From Bradyrhizobium manausense (GTDB lineage: Bacteria; Pseudomonadota; Alphaproteobacteria; Rhizobiales; Xanthobacteraceae), in the NCBI RefSeq assembly GCF_018130615.1, contig NZ_JAFCKB010000004.1:310001-374000 (forward strand): 64,000 bases of DNA, written 5' to 3'. The stretch's first letter is position 1, and the number at the start of each line of letters is the position of its first letter. A program made the translations under genes and the position numbers. Shown here one piece after another: positions 61,965 through 64,000 of the stretch. Below the pieces are notes generated by a model that was not told the DNA's origin, searched no databases, and saw only the letters and a list, made by a program, of their open reading frames with translations.

Positions 61965-62987
61965 ATGTCGGGCAAAAACCACAGGATTTCACGCCGCAAC
62001 TTCATGGTAGCCGCTGCCGCCGTTCCGCTGGTTGCGATCAGCACCAGGCCGGCGCGGGCCGCAGAGTTCGAATACAAGCTTGCCACCGGCCAGTCACTGA
62101 CGCAGCCGATCAACACCCGGCTCGATCAGGCGGTGAAACGGATCAAGGAAGCAAGTAGCGGCCGGCTGGAGCTCAAGTTCTTTCCCGCATCGCAGCTCGG
62201 CTCGGACACCGATCTGTTGACCCAGATCCGCAGCGGCGGCGTCGATTTCCTCAACATCGCCGGCTCCGTGCTGTCGACGGTGGCGCCGGTCGCCGGCATC
62301 GCCAATGTCGGCTTCGCATTCTCCGACTACGGCCAGGTCTGGACTGCGATGGACGGCGACCTCGGCAAGCTGATCGCAACCCAGATCGAGAAGACCGGCG
62401 CGCTGGTGATGGCAAAACCTGCCGACAACACGTTCCGGCAGATTTCGTCGTTCACCAAGCCGATCAAGACGCCGGCCGATCTCACCGGCTACCGCATCCG
62501 GGTGCCGGTGTCGCCGATCTTCACCTCGCTGTTCAAGTCGCTCGGCGCGAACCCGACCTCGATCAACTTCAACGAATTATACACGGCACTGCAGACCCAT
62601 CTCGTCGATGGCCAGGAGAACGGTCTTGTCACCATCGAGGCCGGCAAGATCTACGAGGTGCAGAAATACATCTCCGAGACCAACCACATCTGGGATCCCT
62701 TCTTCATCCTCGGCAACCGCCGCTCGGTGAAGGCGCTGCCCGACGAATTGCAGGCGATCGTCCGCCGCGAATTCGACCAGGCCGCGATGGAGCAGCGCGC
62801 CGATACCGCAAAGCTCAATCTGACGCTGAAGGATCAGCTGATCGCCAAGGGCGTCACCTTCGAAGCCTCCGACAAGGAGGCCTTCCGCAAGGAGCTGTCG
62901 GCCGCCGGCTTCTACAAGGAGTGGCGCGGCAAGTTCGGCGAAGACAATTGGAAGACGCTGGAGGCCGCGGCCGGAGCGCTGGCATGA
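61965..62987 (+). CDS. dctP: TRAP transporter substrate-binding protein DctP
   Basis: A 340-residue periplasmic binding protein with a Tat-type signal (RRNFMVAAAAVPLVAIS). The DctP fold markers are 'FFPASQLGSDTDLLTQIRSG', 'KPADLTGYRIRVP'-like TPADLTGYRIRVPVSP, and 'LQTHLVDGQENGLVTIEAGK' with the ligand-facing region around IYEVQKY. GGGAG precedes the ATG at 61965; an open extension to 61875 is not conserved. Substrate is probably a carboxylate. Its stop overlaps the permease start (ATGA). Confidence 0.93.
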   Translation: MSGKNHRISRRNFMVAAAAVPLVAISTRPARAAEFEYKLATGQSLTQPINTRLDQAVKRIKEASSGRLELKFFPASQLGSDTDLLTQIRSGGVDFLNIAGSVLSTVAPVAGIANVGFAFSDYGQVWTAMDGDLGKLIATQIEKTGALVMAKPADNTFRQISSFTKPIKTPADLTGYRIRVPVSPIFTSLFKSLGANPTSINFNELYTALQTHLVDGQENGLVTIEAGKIYEVQKYISETNHIWDPFFILGNRRSVKALPDELQAIVRREFDQAAMEQRADTAKLNLTLKDQLIAKGVTFEASDKEAFRKELSAAGFYKEWRGKFGEDNWKTLEAAAGALA

Positions 62988-64000
62988 GCGTCGTGGTCGG
63001 CATGCCTGATGCGGTGACGCTCGGCGACGCGCAGCCCTTGCGCGGTCGCTGGCTGGAGCAGTCGCTACGATGGCTGGTGGAGGTCCCGGCTGCGATCGCC
63101 GTCGTCGCAGAAGTCATCATCCTGTTCGTCGGCATTGTCGCGCGCGGTGTGTTCCACCGACCGATCATCTGGTCGGACGAACTGGCCTCCATCCTGTTCC
63201 TGTGGCTGGCGATGCTCGGCAGCGCGATCGCCGTGCAGCGCTCGGCGCATATGCGCCTGACCTTCTTCACGTCGTATCTGTCGCCACGTGTCGAGGTCTG
63301 GACGTCGACGCTCGCCGCAGGCGCCGTCGCGCTGTTCCTCGCGATCATCCTGCATCCGGCGCTGGACTATGTGGAGGACCAGGCCTTCGTGGAGACCCCG
63401 GCGCTCGGCTGGTCCGGCATGATCCGCGCGGCCGCGATTCCCGTCGGCTGTGTCATCGCCCTCGCCAGCATCTGCCTCGCCCTCGTCAAGCGGTCGGCGA
63501 AGGACCTGCTTGCCGTGGCTGTGCTGTTTGCAGCGATTGCCGGCGCGCTCTATCTCGCGGGCCCCTCGTTGAAGCCGCTCGGCAACTGGAACCTGTTGAT
63601 CTTCTTCGTCGGCCTGCTCGGCTGCGCCGTGATGGCGGGCGTGCCGATCGCGTTTTCCTTTTGTCTGGCGACCGTCGCCTTCCTGCTCACCACCACGCGG
63701 ACGCCGTTGCTGGTCGTGGTCGGGCGGATCGACGAGGGCATGAGCTCGCTCATTTTGCTCGCGGTGCCGCTGTTCGTGCTGCTCGGACAACTCGTCGAGC
63801 AGACCGGCATGGCGCGCGTCATGGTCGCGTTCCTGGCCTCGGTTCTCGGCCATGTCCGCGGCGGGCTGTCCTATGTGATGCTCGGCGCCATGCTGCTGGT
63901 CTCGGGCATCTCCGGCTCCAAGACCGCCGACATGGCGGCGATTGCCCCGGTGCTGTTTCCCGAAATGCGCAAGCGCGGCATGAAGGATGGCGAGCTGGTC
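62984..64000 (+). CDS. TRAP transporter fused permease DctQM (cut by window end)
   Basis: The frame is open from ATG 62984 to the window end (339 codons, incomplete). The N-terminal 180 residues are the small DctQ subunit (four helices; 'RGVFHRPIIWSDELASILFL', then WLAMLGSAIAVQRSAHM). From about residue 200 the large DctM subunit begins, with 'WNLLIFFVGLLGCAVMAGVP', 'IAFSFCLATVAFLLTT', 'LLAVPLFVLLGQLVEQTG' and 'LVSGISGSKTADMAAIAPVL'. The two subunits are thus one polypeptide, a known alternative architecture. It moves the DctP-bound substrate using a sodium or proton gradient. Confidence 0.92.
   Translation, partial: MSVVVGMPDAVTLGDAQPLRGRWLEQSLRWLVEVPAAIAVVAEVIILFVGIVARGVFHRPIIWSDELASILFLWLAMLGSAIAVQRSAHMRLTFFTSYLSPRVEVWTSTLAAGAVALFLAIILHPALDYVEDQAFVETPALGWSGMIRAAAIPVGCVIALASICLALVKRSAKDLLAVAVLFAAIAGALYLAGPSLKPLGNWNLLIFFVGLLGCAVMAGVPIAFSFCLATVAFLLTTTRTPLLVVVGRIDEGMSSLILLAVPLFVLLGQLVEQTGMARVMVAFLASVLGHVRGGLSYVMLGAMLLVSGISGSKTADMAAIAPVLFPEMRKRGMKDGELV

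Overview
The window looks like chromosomal DNA of a Bradyrhizobium-type alphaproteobacterium (Rhizobiales). This rests on uniformly high GC, the codon style of the proteins, short palindromic intergenic repeats of the kind common in Bradyrhizobium, and gene neighbourhoods such as pcaBDC, livHMGFK, egtBD and a CODH-like cox cluster. No tRNA, rRNA, CRISPR array, insertion sequence, integrase or phage gene was recognised. The assignment to genus is an inference.

Layout. 1-3.3 kb: start of a zinc alcohol dehydrogenase (cut by the window edge), a DUF2000 protein, a CYTH-CHAD protein and a secreted DUF4189 protein. 3.5-10.4 kb (minus strand): a molybdenum-hydroxylase (cox/CODH-like) cluster coxG, coxS, coxM, coxD, coxE, split xdhC and a MoeA/MocA fusion; the catalytic large subunit coxL is absent. 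10.5-13.2 kb: pcaB-pcaD-pcaC of the protocatechuate (beta-ketoadipate) branch. 14.4-19.5 kb: a complete branched-chain amino-acid-type ABC transporter livHMGFK ending at a terminator. 19.5-23.0 kb: an orphan receiver protein divergent from a large hybrid histidine kinase. 23-26.6 kb: P1 peptidase, EF-hand protein, ribulose-phosphate epimerase and very small genes.

26.7-31.1 kb (minus strand) is the most unusual block: an ExbB/TolQ-like channel protein, a membrane-anchored DUF2135-like protein, a further membrane protein, a metallophosphoesterase, and a Ser/Thr kinase fused to a universal-stress domain, in one tight array. It is divergent from a NarL-type two-component pair (31.3-33.3 kb). 33.4-44.5 kb holds mixed metabolic genes: TetR regulator, M20 amidohydrolase, acyl-CoA synthetase, a SecD 'head only' protein, a cyclic-nucleotide-binding membrane protein, GST, cytochrome b561, glutamate racemase, HpaI-type aldolase and an orphan acyltransferase domain. 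44.8-49.8 kb: rpsD with terminator, threonine aldolase, tandem serine hydrolases and a macro-domain protein.

49.8-58.6 kb contains grxD, bolA and purL on the minus strand. These three are neighbours in many alphaproteobacteria, but here they are separated by the ergothioneine genes egtB-egtD, an LtrA-like membrane protein, DUF427, DUF1328 and an acyltransferase. 58.7-64 kb: a thioesterase, a SAF-domain dehydrogenase, a LysR regulator and a divergent TRAP transporter (dctP followed by a fused dctQM running off the window end).

Start codons were chosen by ribosome-binding-site spacing where possible. Several long open frames antisense to real genes were treated as high-GC artefacts.
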